DNA from: Phanerodontia chrysosporium
Lineage: Eukaryota; Basidiomycota; Agaricomycetes; Polyporales; Phanerochaetaceae
DNA: 64,000 nt
Direction of reading: 5' to 3'
Assembly: GCA_001910725.1 (NCBI GenBank)
Contig: MJGA01000010.1
Span: 62,001 to 126,000 of the forward strand
In this document: positions 1 to 12,500 of the stretch, in pieces
How the letters are laid out: each line of letters starts with the position of its first letter
How positions within the stretch are numbered: the stretch's first letter is position 1
Notes under the pieces: generated by a model
Databases searched by the model: none
Told to the model about the DNA's origin: nothing
The model's input: only the letters and a program-made list of their open reading frames with translations
Translations under genes and position numbers: made by a program

Positions 1-1
1 G

Positions 2-181
2 ATGGATGGGAGTGAGATGGATGGGAGCGAGATGGATGGCACTGAAAGGGCGGGGGGCGTGAGGACCAAAGGCGTCGGCACCCCTGGTAGCGAGATTGTC
101 AGCGGATCGCCTTGTGGATCTCCCGTCAAGGGTAGCGAAGGGGCAGGTGCAGACGTCGATGCCTGTACACCGGGGTTGTAA
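2..181 (+). CDS. 3' end of an unrecognised gene with MDGSE repeats (5' truncated)
   Basis: An open frame runs from the window edge to a TAA at 179-181. It begins with three near-perfect 15-base repeats that encode MDGSE, MDGSE and MDGTE. After these comes a low-complexity tail rich in Gly, Ser, Thr and Val. The 5' part lies outside the window. The Met residues come from the repeat unit, so the true start cannot be set. No domain is recognisable. The tail resembles the disordered C-terminus of a larger protein. The in-phase minisatellite and the absence of stops for 59 codons support coding, but this could also be chance in GC-rich DNA. Confidence 0.35.
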   Translation: MDGSEMDGSEMDGTERAGGVRTKGVGTPGSEIVSGSPCGSPVKGSEGAGADVDACTPGL

Positions 182-1278
182 GTTAAGGCAGGTCCCAACT
201 AGTGCAGATTAATGGTGAGGGAGAAACGTACAGAGAAGGAAGTCTGGGGAAACTGTCTAGCGGCAAGGGCTGGGTAGCTCATGTCGACAGCCTGCTGAAA
301 TGTAAGTGTAAGCTTACATCGTACAGCTGGACAGACCTCCGAGAGTGCTCACCGACTCTTGACAGGGGTAGCCCTTTGCATCCCAGACGGCCACGACGAG
401 GAAAATCGATGCGATATTTCTCCACATATAATATCTTGTGTCCATGGCCAGAACCAAAACTACGGCGTCGATCCGACGTTTTATCTCTTACCTTGACATG
501 TTACCCCAGAGCGCTATGACCCTGATGGCCAAAAAGCTTGGGGATGGGTTGCATGTCTGTGGGTAATGATGTGGTCCAACAATTGCAGAATTCAGGGCTG
601 CTCCACTGGCTTCACAACGTGCCTGCGAGTCTAATCACATTGGCTCTGGGCAGCTCACTCGACCCACCTGCGTTTCTTAAGCTTTTGGTAAATAAAGTTA
701 TGGTGTCGGGACGTACCTAGGTACCTCATCATCATCCTTCGGGCCCTGAAAATGCTAGCTACCGTCCAGCGTGTTTATCACGTTGCGTCAGCATGACGAG
801 GCGAGCAGTGCAAGGATGCACGGTGCTCGCGGGGTTCACGGTGGGCTTGTGGGGTCGGACCCCGGGCACTGCTGAACGCTCGGTATAAGTATGAAAGAAG
901 ATTGGGGTACAGAGGCCACGACTCGCCTACTCTTTCGGAAGTGTCTATGCACGAAGGGCCAGTGGCACATGCTATACATGCATCCACATGCGGCCGGCGT
1001 CAAGGTGAGCGATTGCGCCTGTGCTGCTCTTCCTGACTTGTAGAAGCACCCAGGAAAGACAGCATGTAGGCCGTGCTTCTGGCATGGTCCGTTAAATCGC
1101 AGAGTTGTGCCTCAAGCTCAACTTCTGCGCCTGGGTTTCGGAGAAAGGTGTGTAAGTGAGTGCGGAGTGGTTCGAAGTCTGTAAGTGGAGAACGCAGTAG
1201 TTTCACTTGCTAGACTTGCGACAGTCAAGCCCACCTAGCCCGACTTAGCTTCTGCAGACTGAGGACGCAGTCGTAGGC
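182..1278. other. Intergenic stretch without a supported gene
   Basis: Only short unrelated open frames occur here on either strand, none with recognisable motifs or consistent splice signals. The right part should hold the promoter and 5' UTR of the phosphatase-like gene that follows. Confidence 0.5.
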
Positions 1279-3626
1279 ATGGAGGCACAGCACGACGGGG
1301 GCAGTTCGCAACCGAAGGGTTCACAAGACGAAGATGGTCAATGTCGACGCGGTTCAGCCTGTGAGCGTCTAGGTTCCAACCGCCATCAGATCTGTTTGAT
1401 GGCCCCCCGAGTGCGGGAGTGCCAGTCCACCGAGCTCGACAACCATCTCCCTCCAGCACGCCAGCACTTGTCCAAAGTCCAAGACGGACCCCCTCATATG
1501 GCTGTTGGACTTGTATCCCCCTCCTTCCCTGACAAGCCTGCCAGCCACGACGACGCCAACGACGGAGATACCTCAACACGCTGGAACGCGAGTGACATTC
1601 TCCTTGCTGCGCAGGTAAAGTATTTGCCGACCTGCGTTATTATTGTGGTACTGACGCGTTTGCAGCTGGGAATTTTGGCCTCGCAGCACCATCGAAGCGA
1701 CTACAGCTTCCAGAAGTATGGCGTGAAGGGTGAGCCGACTACCCACTCTCCACAGGCGATCTACTCACGAGACAACACCAGGCGCTCCTGTAGCCTATGT
1801 ACCACTATCCTTACAATACCCAGATCATTATCAGCAGCTGCTGGACCAGCAAGCGGCGTATGAAGGCTGCCAGGCGTGGTGGCCCAGCCGAAGACTCGCG
1901 CAGACGCGCCACGACGCGCACGAGCAGAACCCCCGTAATCACGAGCCGACCATCATAAGGCACACCACTACCTCATATACCTTGCAAGAGGATCTTCTTA
2001 ACGCGCTCACTTCGCCGCTAACACCTCAAATCGAAATACCCTCGTCTAATGCGGAACAAATACCCCCAATCAAGACATCGCACTCACACCCCCTCAAGTA
2101 GGTCGCCAATGAGGGCTTGCAGCGCGTATTAAGCTCACATTGCATTGCAGTATATCCATGTTGATACCCCCGGAGCTATTGTCGGTCATCACCTCTCACT
2201 TAAAACAAGCTACACCACCGTCACCTGTAATGTTCGACTTGCCCCTCTCAATCCAACTACATCGTGGGATGTCCTTGCCTATATACCGGATGCTGAATGG
2301 CTCGAGACAGGAGATGAAGCGGGAGGTCGCGTCCGAGCACTCGATGCCGGGCATACGCAAGGTGTTGCGGCCGAACAGCGTCAGTTTCGTCAATTTGCTA
2401 TGGAACCAGAAACTTGTGCGCAAGACGGCCGCCTCACCCCCTTCTGTGAAGTCATCCCACTCCGTGCAGCCGCCTCAATACGCAATCTCTGTCACGTCCA
2501 CCATCGCCACATGTACCAGCGCCAGAGCATCCTCCGTGGTGTCGAGCGCCGTCGGCCTCTCGCTCGCTGCACGCGCTCCGCCTCTGCCCGCTTACTCATG
2601 CATTCAGACCTCGAATGATGAGAAGGCCACGCAGGACTTGACAGAGTAGGGTCCGGTCTTGTCTAGGCACCCGAAGTCGCGACTGACTCATCTGGCGTGT
2701 CCCGCAGCATCATGCCGGGTGCAGACATCACCTGCGGACCCGCGGCGCTGCACCGTCGGACCGTGTCGAGTATCCCAGCCAGCCAGCCGGCGTGCCTCCT
2801 GGGGAACCTCTTTCTCTCATCGTGCCCCGGCAAGAAAGGTCCGTAGCCCGCGCTTTTCTGCTGCCGACGGCCGCAGCTGATGTTCGCGACACCCTTCTCG
2901 CAGTGCGTCTGAACGGCCCCGTGAACGGCAGAGGTGGCGTCTGCCGAGATCTGCGGCACGATCTGAGGCGCATCAAGGAGCTTGGTGTGGGTTGTGTGGT
3001 GTGGTGAGTCCAGCGAGGGCCTTGATGGCGCTATCCGCACAGATGCTGAACGAGAGCGTGACCCATGCAGCTGCCTGGACGACGAGGAACTGCAGTATCT
3101 CGGCGCGCCCTGGGAGGAGTACGCACAAGCTGCCGACGAGCTCTGTCTGGACGTGCTCCGGTACGCTACCTGTGATCCTGTTTTCATGACGCTGTCGCTG
3201 ACTCAAGGACACAGCATACCCACGCCCGAGGGCCTCGCGCCGCCCGACGCGGCATTGCTGGACGCACACCTCACGCAGCTCATCGAGCGTTACACACTGC
3301 GTGGTGTTCCGGTGCTTGTGCATTGTCGCGGAGGCGTCGGGCGCGCCGGGCTCGTCGCATGCTGCTGGGCGCTCAAGCTCGGGCTCTGCGGGTGGCTCGA
3401 GACGCCGGTGGGGCGCGCCTCGCGCCTCAGCTGCACTGCGCCCGAGGACCTCGGCGACGCACCCCCACAGGACGGCGTCCGGCGCGACACGCTGCTGCTC
3501 ATCGAGCGCGCCATAACGCTCGTGCGCCGCCGGCGCAGTCCGAAGGCCGTCGAGACGTTCGAGCAGGTCAAGTTCCTCGCCGAGTACGTCGACTATCTGC
3601 GCGCACAGGCGGCACCGCGGCTGTAA
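1279..3626 (+). CDS. Dual-specificity/CDC14-like protein phosphatase domain protein, 8 exons
   Basis: Proposed exons are 1279-1614, 1666-1729, 1782-2097, 2151-2645, 2708-2838, 2904-3003, 3071-3160 and 3215-3626. All junctions are GT-AG and keep phase, giving about 647 residues. The last exons encode a cysteine-phosphatase fold. A conserved block ending CPGKK and a GxGGVCRDL segment lead to the P-loop HCRGGVGRAG, which has the CX5R signature of protein tyrosine and dual-specificity phosphatases. The residue after the P-loop Arg is Ala, where many active members have Ser or Thr, so activity may be altered. Family knowledge suggests dephosphorylation of Tyr or Ser/Thr; the substrate is unknown. 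Exons 4-8 are secure. Exon 1 and its ATG are the least certain because that stretch is low in recognisable content. Confidence 0.8.
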
Positions 3627-4248
3627 ACCGCCACGTCCGGTGAATCGGGGGATCAGCAGGCGATGATGGTCGTGGCTCGCGATCGCTTGAACGCCACGAA
3701 GACGAAGGATACCCTCATTTGTAACGAAGATACATCTCTAATTTGTCAGCGATAGCTCTAGGGTTTACATAAGCACGCATCTCGGTATATTCTAGCTTTG
3801 TTCAAATTGTATACTCGCACGCACATGCCGCTCGGACGCGTTGTACTCGACGGAATACGCAGGGCTCTATTTCGCCATCTGTCCGTATTACAGAGTGAGG
3901 AGCGACAGGATTTCTACGGTATAGGAGCAGGATTACAGGAAAAATGAGCATATTCAAATAACCTAGAGAGACATTGGGAGCATGTTGGCACCGGGAGCTA
4001 CGAATACAGTAGAGAGGGGTAGCAAGAGCACATTAGGACGGCGCGGCCGTGTTAGGCGTAGCCCCGGAGGCGCGTGTAGAAAAGGAAGCGTCCGGCATAG
4101 TTGGCAGGGTCCTTGGGAACGAGCAGATACAAATAAAAAGGGCGGGAGGGACGTGCTGGTGTCGATGCGTCAGCGGCCTGTCAAGGGACCCTGTGTGCTG
4201 CGCACGCGTAGCAGCGGCCACTCACTGTAGGGCGGGTGCGCAGGACGT
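3627..4248. other. Convergent 3' regions of the phosphatase-like and dsRBM genes
   Basis: No gene is supported. The stretch holds the 3' flanks of two converging genes, with AT-richer patches such as 3715-3810 and 3930-3965 that suit 3' UTR and polyadenylation sequence. Confidence 0.5.
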
Positions 4249-4593
4249 CTAGTAGCCGCGCAGGCGCTGGGCCTGCAGCTGCTCGAGCGTGCTCTTCGCG
4301 GCGTCCTCCATCGCGGTGCTCTGCCGCGGGCTGACACACTTGGCGTACTGCGCGCCGTGGACTGCGGGCATCGTCAGCGGCGGTGTGGCGAGCGCGTGCG
4401 GGACGACGTACCGTAGGTGATCGCGGTCCACACGACGGCGTGCGGCGGGCCCGTGGAATAGACCTCCCAGGTCAGCATCTTGGTGCCGCCGTTGGACTGC
4501 AGGAAGTTGTTGAGCTGCATGCGCCAGTCTGTGTGTGTCGCGTGAGCATCGTCGGAGGCGGTGGCGAAACAGCTACTTACGGCTCGCAGACAT
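4249..4593 (-). CDS. Small double-stranded-RNA-binding-motif protein (80 aa), 3 exons
   Basis: Exons on the minus strand are 4593-4581, 4528-4412 and 4361-4249. They are joined by GT-AG introns (donors GTAAGT and GTACGT) in consistent phase, giving 80 residues. The protein is almost entirely one dsRBM-like unit: LNNFLQSNGG, then a beta strand, GPPHAVVWTA, a short G-containing hairpin, and a C-terminal helix MEDAAKSTLEQL. The GPxHxxxW/F and AA..L positions match the family. The usual KK pair before the last helix is replaced by RQST, which may weaken RNA contact. A free-standing dsRBM of this size has no catalytic domain, so binding or competing for dsRNA is the likely role (inference). The first exon codes only four residues plus one base, so automated prediction could miss it. 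Confidence 0.7.
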
Positions 4594-7412
4594 TGTTGCT
4601 GGTACTTTTGGATGTGGTGTGATGAAAGGCACAGACAAGAGAGAGAAAGATGGAGGGATAGGATGGTGACTTTGGCCGGGAGCCCATGCCAATATTTATA
4701 TCGGGACTTAGAGAGAGTGGCTAGATTCGGTCATTGCAGGCCCGGAGCTAGCAACGGTCGTGGAGGGTGCCAATGACTCGGCGGACGTATAGCCCACCTG
4801 GGAGGAATCAGCACCAGCAGACCGGCACCGAGACGGCACGAGCAACGAGAGTCAAGCCGCCGCAGGAGCGGTGTTCCCGACATCTCCCTACGAGGGCAGC
4901 GAGCGCCCGTGTACTTGGTCGCGCGGCCACTTGTCTGGAAGATGATGTCAGGGACGCACCTCCACGGACATAGAACTGTCGCGACCCGGCAACGGACTTG
5001 GCGGACGTATACGCTCAGCCGCTGCATGACGCTGTAACAACACATCAGCCAGGCGGAATCCGCTGCCCATCACCTACGGGATTGCTGTGCCCGCGGGCCT
5101 CTAGCCGCAATTGTGTGCATTTGCAATCCCTGCACTGCGCACGCGCACTCGCGCTGTCGCAGCTCTGCTGCTCGTGCTGCGCTCCTGTCGACGCTCGACG
5201 ACGACAACCGAGTCATCCGAGCTGTTGCCTCGCCGATACCGTCGCGGACAAGGCTGACTCAAAGAGAGCAGCGGGCGCGCTAGGCGCCGGCGTTAACTAC
5301 ACATACCATTTCGGGCAGGTACACGTGGCCAGCCGGAAGTAGGCGCCGACACAGGCCGACACAGCTCCTGCAGCGTGTTTGTGTTCTAGAACGGACAGCC
5401 AGACAGGACTTTCGACGATTCACCAACGCATGCTCACCGTGTATACACCTGCGTGGGTCCTGCTCGACGTCATATTTGCTGATGGCTGTCGTACTAGCTC
5501 GCGGACTCTGCGGCCCTCAGGGTCGTCGCAAACTTTGCCCCAACTTCCCCAGCGCAGGCGGTCCACAGACAGCAACGGATGAACAGTTGGCATTCGCTCA
5601 GCGGCCTCTATCTGTTCATGCACACAGCCTCTTACGTACGTTGCACAAGCCTCACCACAATTGTGTTATGGTCTAATCGCCCAGGGACAGCCTTGGGCGA
5701 CGTTTACGCTCCCCATCCAGAGCCAGCACAGAGCTTGCTCCAAATATCCATTCTACCATGCGTTTCGTCGTGGAAACGGCTCGCTAATACGAGGGTGCAG
5801 TATTGCCTTTGACATGCCATGACTCGACGGCCCTCACGCCGGTCGGTCTCGTCCCGAGTTCCAACCTACAGTCACAGTCCTAGGACCCCGTCGTCACAAG
5901 TTGGCGGCAGGAGGCGTCCCGACCGGCTGACGAACCAATACTTAGCGTATGATGCTGCGTATGCTCGGGTCTACCTTCCTGACGCTCGGCATTGTTGTAC
6001 GTCCTTTCACCGACATCTGCGTATCCTATACGCAGGCCAGGAATTCATTCTGCCGGAGCGGCCATGTCTCGGTGAAGAGATGTCCGAACGGTCATTTAGT
6101 GGGTACACCACACGCACAACTGCTGCAGCTACTGATCAGTTTACGCTTTTCTATGATACCAGGAACGAGAAGGCGTAAGGTAGCCAATCTTGTCCCGAGC
6201 TCCGCATGCAGTATCAACGCCTACCGGTTGGGTACGTGATTACACAATAAGCTGTAAGCTATGCTTCCTTGTCTGCGTTGCTAGGGACCTGACAGGCTGG
6301 ATGCTTCTATACCAAGGTGGTAGGACGCAGGACACCGCCGTGATGTATGTTGCTTTGAGAGTGCTCATTGAGAGTTCTCGTGTGGGTACGTGGTTCTCCC
6401 GCATCCACGGCTCTTCTTCACCGTCACCGTTTCCAGTAGCTAACACGATCAGCGTACCACGTCCCAAATATACAACTGCTCCACCTCATCAGTACCGACA
6501 TGGGAACGCTTGCAGGTGTACGTTGGTCACACCGGACAACTTGAGTATCTGTATCGCCGTGGCACCGCGGCGAACACTATCCTATTGCTCACTACAACCT
6601 GGAGTCTCCATCGCGGACTCTATTGGCCTGCGGTCTGCATCCGCGTACAGGGACAATCACCGCGATTGTCGCCCACGGCGGCAGCATCTCCGGTTGTACG
6701 CAGCTCACGACAAAGGGAGCTGCAGTGGAGCAGCCATGCGGAGCGTACAGGGGGTTGGGATTCTATAGCGCATGGCGGACAACGGACCATCGCTTTGAGA
6801 AGGTTCAAAGTATGTTTAGGACCCTCCTACAGCGGGTGTGCGCTAAATGTGGTGTCCAGCACACACGAGTCCTCTCATCATTGACAGGATATGCAAGGCT
6901 TGCATGCGTATCACATACCGCACAGGGCAGAATGTCATATTGCTAACGGCCTCGTCTTTGGGCAAAGTTACCGCCTGCGTTCTGCCGTATTGGTCGCGCC
7001 CTCCGGTGTCCTTCGGCATCGGAGTGCGACGTAACTAGCACTCGGACTACTAGCAGAGAACATAGTAGACACTTCCACACCTCGTCACATATCTCAGGCT
7101 TAGGTTCCATCACTCCTGTTCTGCAGCGCAGGAGGCAGCTCTTCGTCTTCCAGCATCTCAGACCGAATGGAGAGTCCCCGAGCAATGCGATCGTCCTATA
7201 TGGGCGCTTGGAAGAGATAAGATAGCAGGCGAGTTTGTGATCGAGGCATTGTTTAGCTATCAAGGAACTTCCTTTTGGGTCAATGACGATCGAACTCAAA
7301 CGGCCTCGGGACTGAAGCTCGAAGTTGCAGTCCTGACCTTCGTCCGTGTTGTCGACCTCGTGGACGACCCTGTCTCTTCCTTGCTTTCGCTCGTTTGGAT
7401 CACTCTGGTAGT
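4594..7412. other. 2.8-kb region with no supported gene
   Basis: Both strands carry only short overlapping frames without family motifs. Several short words recur, for example GCGGACGTATA at about 4780 and 5000, and GCGGACTCT at about 5502 and 6615. This suggests decayed repeat or transposon-derived DNA, but no terminal repeats or transposase or reverse-transcriptase motifs were recognised. Confidence 0.4.
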
Positions 7413-9046
7413 ATGGATCCATGCTCAACGACAGTTCATGGCTCCCGCCGTCCTATCTCTGTTCCAATACCAACCCTGCCACACCAGCCAGCCCTGCCTC
7501 CCTCACAGCCAGACACTGCACAGTCAGATACACCGTCATCTTCTCAGCCAGTCTCGCGAATACGAAGGAAGCCGCTTCGCACATACAAATCACTTGTCGC
7601 GTATGATCCTGTGGGACTTCGGGTTGAAGGTACCGCATCTGCCTGCTTCCCGTGCCATTCACACTGAACGGGAGCACCCAACCGCGCAAAGATTCACAAT
7701 ACCCGAATAGTCGAGCAGAGTCAGACGCATCTCAGAAAGCATCAACCTCGAAGAAGCACAATGACGAGGAACAGTACACACTCAATGGCCGATTTAACGG
7801 CCCTCCATTACCGCTGTACCATCCCCGAGGCGGGCTAGCCCTCTCGCTCCCGGAGCTCGACCCTGCAGAGTTCGGGCTCCCGAACCCGATCAACATTGAC
7901 GACAGCGACGTGCGCGTACACGACGGTGACACGTCCCGACGCGCCTCGTCGCGTGCGCGACGGCCGCCCGCAAAGCTACGCGACCGTGACGCCGGCGAGG
8001 AAGAGGACCCTGCGGCCGCGAATGACATGACGAACGGCGCGCGGAAGACCGGTGAGCTCCAGGCACGCGCAGCGAGCCCCCGCAAGCGACGTTCCGGCGG
8101 TGGGACGAAGCGGAAGCGCAGAGAGGACGACGCCGACGGGACATACCCCAATCCGCCCAAGCGGTCACGCAACCCGCGCGGGGCCGCAGGCGCGGTGGCG
8201 TCGCCTCTTGCAGACGCGGCGGCGGCACCGGCAGAGGACGTCGAGATGGACGCGGCGCCCGCGACGAACGTGCCCGACGCGGACGAGGCACGCAGCGACG
8301 TCGCCGAGGAGCAGAAGCCAACAACCCGCTCGCGGCGCAAGCCAGCCGCACCCAAGCGCAGGGGATCCAGCGCAAGCGAGACGACAGCGACGTCGATCTC
8401 GGTGTCGATCGCCATGAACGCGCGCAAACCGCGGTCGTTGCCTGGCCCTGCGAGGCCTGAGGACGAGAAGGACGAGGCAGAGACTGCGCCCCTCCCGCCT
8501 GCAGAACCCCCAGAAGCGGCACGCCCTCCCGCGCCACAGACCAACAAGTCAGGGTCGGACACGTCGGAAAAGCCCATGGAGCTATCGACACCGCCTGAGA
8601 CCGTGGCCGAGGTACTGATGGCCGTGGAGAAGATCATCCCGAATGCCAGCATCCCAGATAAGGCTCTGAAGGACGCTGTCGGCAAGCTAGCAGATCGCGA
8701 GCACAGTGCCACGACAGACGATCCCGCCCCCAAAGAGCCTCCTCCACCGCCACCCAGGGAGTCAGACACGCCTGCCGACTCGCGCGGCGTCGCTAAAGAC
8801 ACAACACAGACGAGCACTACCCCAACCATTGCTGAGCTGACAAAGGATACTCGCGCTCCCACACAAGCCCCCGCTGACTCGAAGCCTCCGCCCTCGCCGG
8901 GCATCTCGCTCCGAGCGCAGGACCGTCCTCCGAAGAACGAGCCACCGCGTGCTGTGGCGAAGCCCGTAGAAAAACCAGCCGTAAAGCCTGCAGCTCCGGC
9001 CCCCGTTGAAGAAAAGGAAGAAGGGGAGCTGAGTGAAGACGGCTGA
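7413..9046 (+). CDS. Disordered, basic/proline-rich, probably nuclear protein
   Basis: Two exons (7413-7629 and 7719-9046) joined in phase give 514 residues. The ATG at 7413 is the first in frame. No globular catalytic domain is visible. The N-terminal part holds RIRRKPLRTYKSLVAYDPVG and a segment with YHPRGGLALSLPELDP, which look like short conserved motifs. Next comes a strongly basic patch (PRKRRSGG then KRKRRE) typical of a nuclear localisation signal. The remainder is Pro, Ala, Glu and Ser rich, and it ends in the acidic EEKEEGELSEDG. Only one short stretch, around MAVEKIIPNASIPDKALKDA, looks helical and ordered. A chromatin or RNA-processing accessory role is possible but unproven. The long antisense open frame over the same exon follows from GC-rich codon use. 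Confidence 0.75.
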
Positions 9047-9505
9047 TGATACCCCTCCCTAGTCTGTTACCCTTGCCTCTATCTCCCTACCGTTTAGCTT
9101 GGTTTACCCTCTCCAGTAGTGTTGTCTGTATACCGTTCTCTGACTGCGTAAATGTATTGTATGGCTTGTATTCTCCTCTTTTTATTTTGTCGTGTATCTG
9201 CGTAGTGAAGGTCGAATAGCATCCTGTCGTCGGTTGTCCTCCGGGTCCTCGGTCTGCTAATTATCGCGTCACTTACCACGAATGGGCCACGTGGGGCGCG
9301 TCATCAGGGGCGCCTGATGTGGGAAGGCCCGAATTTCCGAGGTGAATTTCTGGCGATTTACTCTCCGCGCTATCCTCTTGTACAGTCCTCATCCTACCAA
9401 GATTTGTTACAGGACCAATAAGAGACTGTTGTACGACCATCTTGGAGAGGCCAAACTGCATTTAACGGCTACAACGAAGAACCTACCACGAGCCTTCTGC
9501 GGTAG
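9047..9505. other. Spacer between the disordered protein and Ski3
   Basis: This is the 3' flank of one gene and the promoter of the next. It is AT-richer than its surroundings, and no gene is seen in it. Confidence 0.5.
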
Positions 9506-12500
9506 ATGTCCGCGATCGTGAAGACAAAGCTCAAGGCTGCGAGGGAAGCCCTCGCAAAGAAGGACTATGAGAAAGCCAAATCTGCAGCCAGCGATGTCCT
9601 TGACTACGAGCCGGACAACTACAACGCGTGCGTGTGCCCTATACGTGGCTCTGTCCTTTGATGTGCTGAATACGTGCCTCAGAACTGTCTTCCTCGGTCT
9701 GGCGCTCCTGGAGCTCGGAGATGTAGAGCAAAGCGAGCAAGTAACGTGTTCCTGGACATGTCCTCGTGGCCAAGGATGCTAAGCGGATACAATTCAGATG
9801 TTCTTGAAGGCTTTCAAGTCCAATCCAGACCAGCCGCTAGCCTTGCAAGTACGTCTATTCGCCGCCCGGCTGCTGCGCATATATTCACTTTCCCTATTGC
9901 AATCTATCAGGGACTCTGCAAGCTGTATGAGAGCTCGCAGAAATGGGACAAGTATGCCGAGTCTCTGGAAAGCCTAGCGCCACTGTTCGCGAAAGCGTGC
10001 GTATGCGTGCTTGATCTCTGGGGGACGTGCGATCTGACTCAGTTGCAGGAGCGACGCCGTGAAATGTGCAGAGACTCTGCAGAAGCTTATCCAGCTTCGG
10101 CGCGACCACTACGGCTCCGCGGAGGTAACGCCGCCGTTCGCCTCCACCTCCCCTCAACTGACATCGCTTAGGTCGCCGATGCTCTCGCCCTGTTGCTCCC
10201 CGACTCTCCGTTCTACTCCGTGCTCTCCAGCTTACCCCCGCCAGACCAGACAAACCCGACATCTACCACCACATTCCTTGCGCAGTCTGCCATCCACAAC
10301 TCTCTGCCCATCCTCGAGGAAATTATCGGCATCATCGAGAAAAATGAGCAGTCAGCCTTCGAGGCGGAGGTCATGAAGCGTAGGACGCGTCTTGGTGCTG
10401 CAGGACCCGAGCAGATCAAGAGGGATGTCACGCGTGAAATTTGGAGCGCGTCGAAGGTACGCTGTACGCGCCTGAGGGTCTGCACGACCGATGCTTACAT
10501 AGCAGTATACAGCTTCCTGAGTTATATCAAGAAGTCATGAGCCATCCACATGCAGCAGACGAGCTGCGACGAGAAGCAGAATCGAAGCTCTTGAAACACA
10601 AGCAGCAGCTCTTGTTCGCCCTGCCGCTGACCGACAAATTCGCGGCTCAGAAAGCGAAGCTTGCGTCAGAAGTGCAGGACCTTGTTAGTGGCATGGTCCT
10701 CCTCAAGATCCCCAACGAACTGGCCTGGACGTTGTTCATCGAGTCTAAAGACGCGAAGACAATTTGTGAGTACCAATGGTCGCAGTTTTGTACTTTACGC
10801 TCATCGGCTACAGTTGACTACGACACGTCTGTCCTCTCCCAATTTGTCAGGATGTTCGACACGCCCCTGGCAAAAATAGTCCAAGCGTACTTTTTACTCA
10901 TTGGCGTGCCACTCAAGATTGACGATGAGGATGAGCCCAAGAAGCAGCCCGTGGAAGACGCCGAAGAAGATTATGTTGGAACAATCCTCGTACGTCGTTC
11001 TTATTGTGTACCTGAAGATGTCTAGTGAATGTTAATCGTCTGATAGGACTTGTTTCCCAATGCTCGGAACTCAGTGCTCGCGAACCGTATCGTGGCCGAG
11101 GTGTACCACCTTGAGGAGGATCATGAGAATGTTATCAAGGTGGCGGAGGACGGCCTCGAAGTAACTGTGCGGGAGGAGCAGAACCGTGGAATTAAGTTGT
11201 CTTGGTATGTTCCCGTCAGTGACATTTTTTTCGCTGAAAGTTGATCGCTTGGTAGGGTGAAGCTTGCATTCAATGTACTGCTGGCCAATGCACTCGTCCA
11301 TTTCTTCCCGCCAAAACATCATGCCCGTGCCCGCCGCATCATTGACGAAGTGCTAGCCGAGGATCCAGAGAATATTCGCAGCGTCATGGACCGCGGGTAC
11401 ATTCTGCAGCATGCAAAGCAGTGGACGGAGGCTGTTCAGGAGTTTGCGAAGGTAGCAAGTCTCCTACCGGAAGATCTCGACGACGGTTTGCGGGCGAAGG
11501 AGGAGCTCTCTTGGTCGAAGGCGCAAATCGCGGATCCAGATAGCGGTGTTACGGGATTGAAGGCCGTTCTCGAAATACTCGACAACCTTGAAGGTCGGGA
11601 AAATGACCAAGCAAGATGCTGGTGGCGTCTTGGGCAATGCTACTGGAAGCTAGAAGGCATGTACTATCTTGCCGAAGTGGTAATATATGCACACTGACGT
11701 TATCTCCTATAGATCCCGACAGCCGCGAAGAGGCGTACAAGTGCTACATCACTTCCTTGAAGCGTCTGTCCACCTTTGCACCCGCGTTTACCTCCCTCGG
11801 TATCTATTACGCCGACTTCCGCTCCCCACCAGACCCGCAACGTGCATCGAAGTGCTTCCAGAAGGCCTTCGAGCTCGATCCGAGAGAAGCAGAAGCGGCC
11901 CGCCGCTTAGCGGAGGGCTTCGCCGAAGAACGCGAGTGGGATCTCGTGGAGGTTGTGGCTCGCCGGACGATCGAGGGTGAGGGCGGGGCCGAGTCCGCAT
12001 CAGCAACGCGATACCAGCCGCTGAATGCGTGGGCGTGGAAAGCGGTCGGGGTTGTAGAGCTGGTACGCCCGTGTCCCACGCTCGACAGGGAACGCCGTCG
12101 ACTGACGAATCCTAGAACCGCGGCCGCTACGCTGCCGCCATCGACGCCTTCCAGATCGCTCTCAGGAGCGACCCCGATGATCAATTGTCTTGGCTGCGTC
12201 TCGGCGAGGCCTACAGCAAGGCGTCACGGCTTGCGGCGGCCCTCAAGGCCCTGAACCACGCTCGGGAGCTGAAGCCGGACGACTGGATTTGCGCCTACTT
12301 CCTGGCTGAAGTTTATCGTCAGATGGGCCAGTTCCAGCAAGCGATCGATGCATTCACCGAGATTCTCAAGACGCAGCCGTCTGAGTTGCGGGTACTCCTG
12401 ACTCTGGCGCAGACCCACTTGGAGTTCGGCCGTGCGCAGATGGCGGCATCTTTTACGGCGCGTGCCGAGGCGTCGTTCGTCGAGAGCATCCGTGTTGTCC

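Noticed and set aside
7732..8904. 390-codon open frame on the minus strand
   Set aside because: It lies antisense to the conserved 7413-9046 gene. Its Ser/Ala/Gly composition is what GC-rich codon use gives on the opposite strand.
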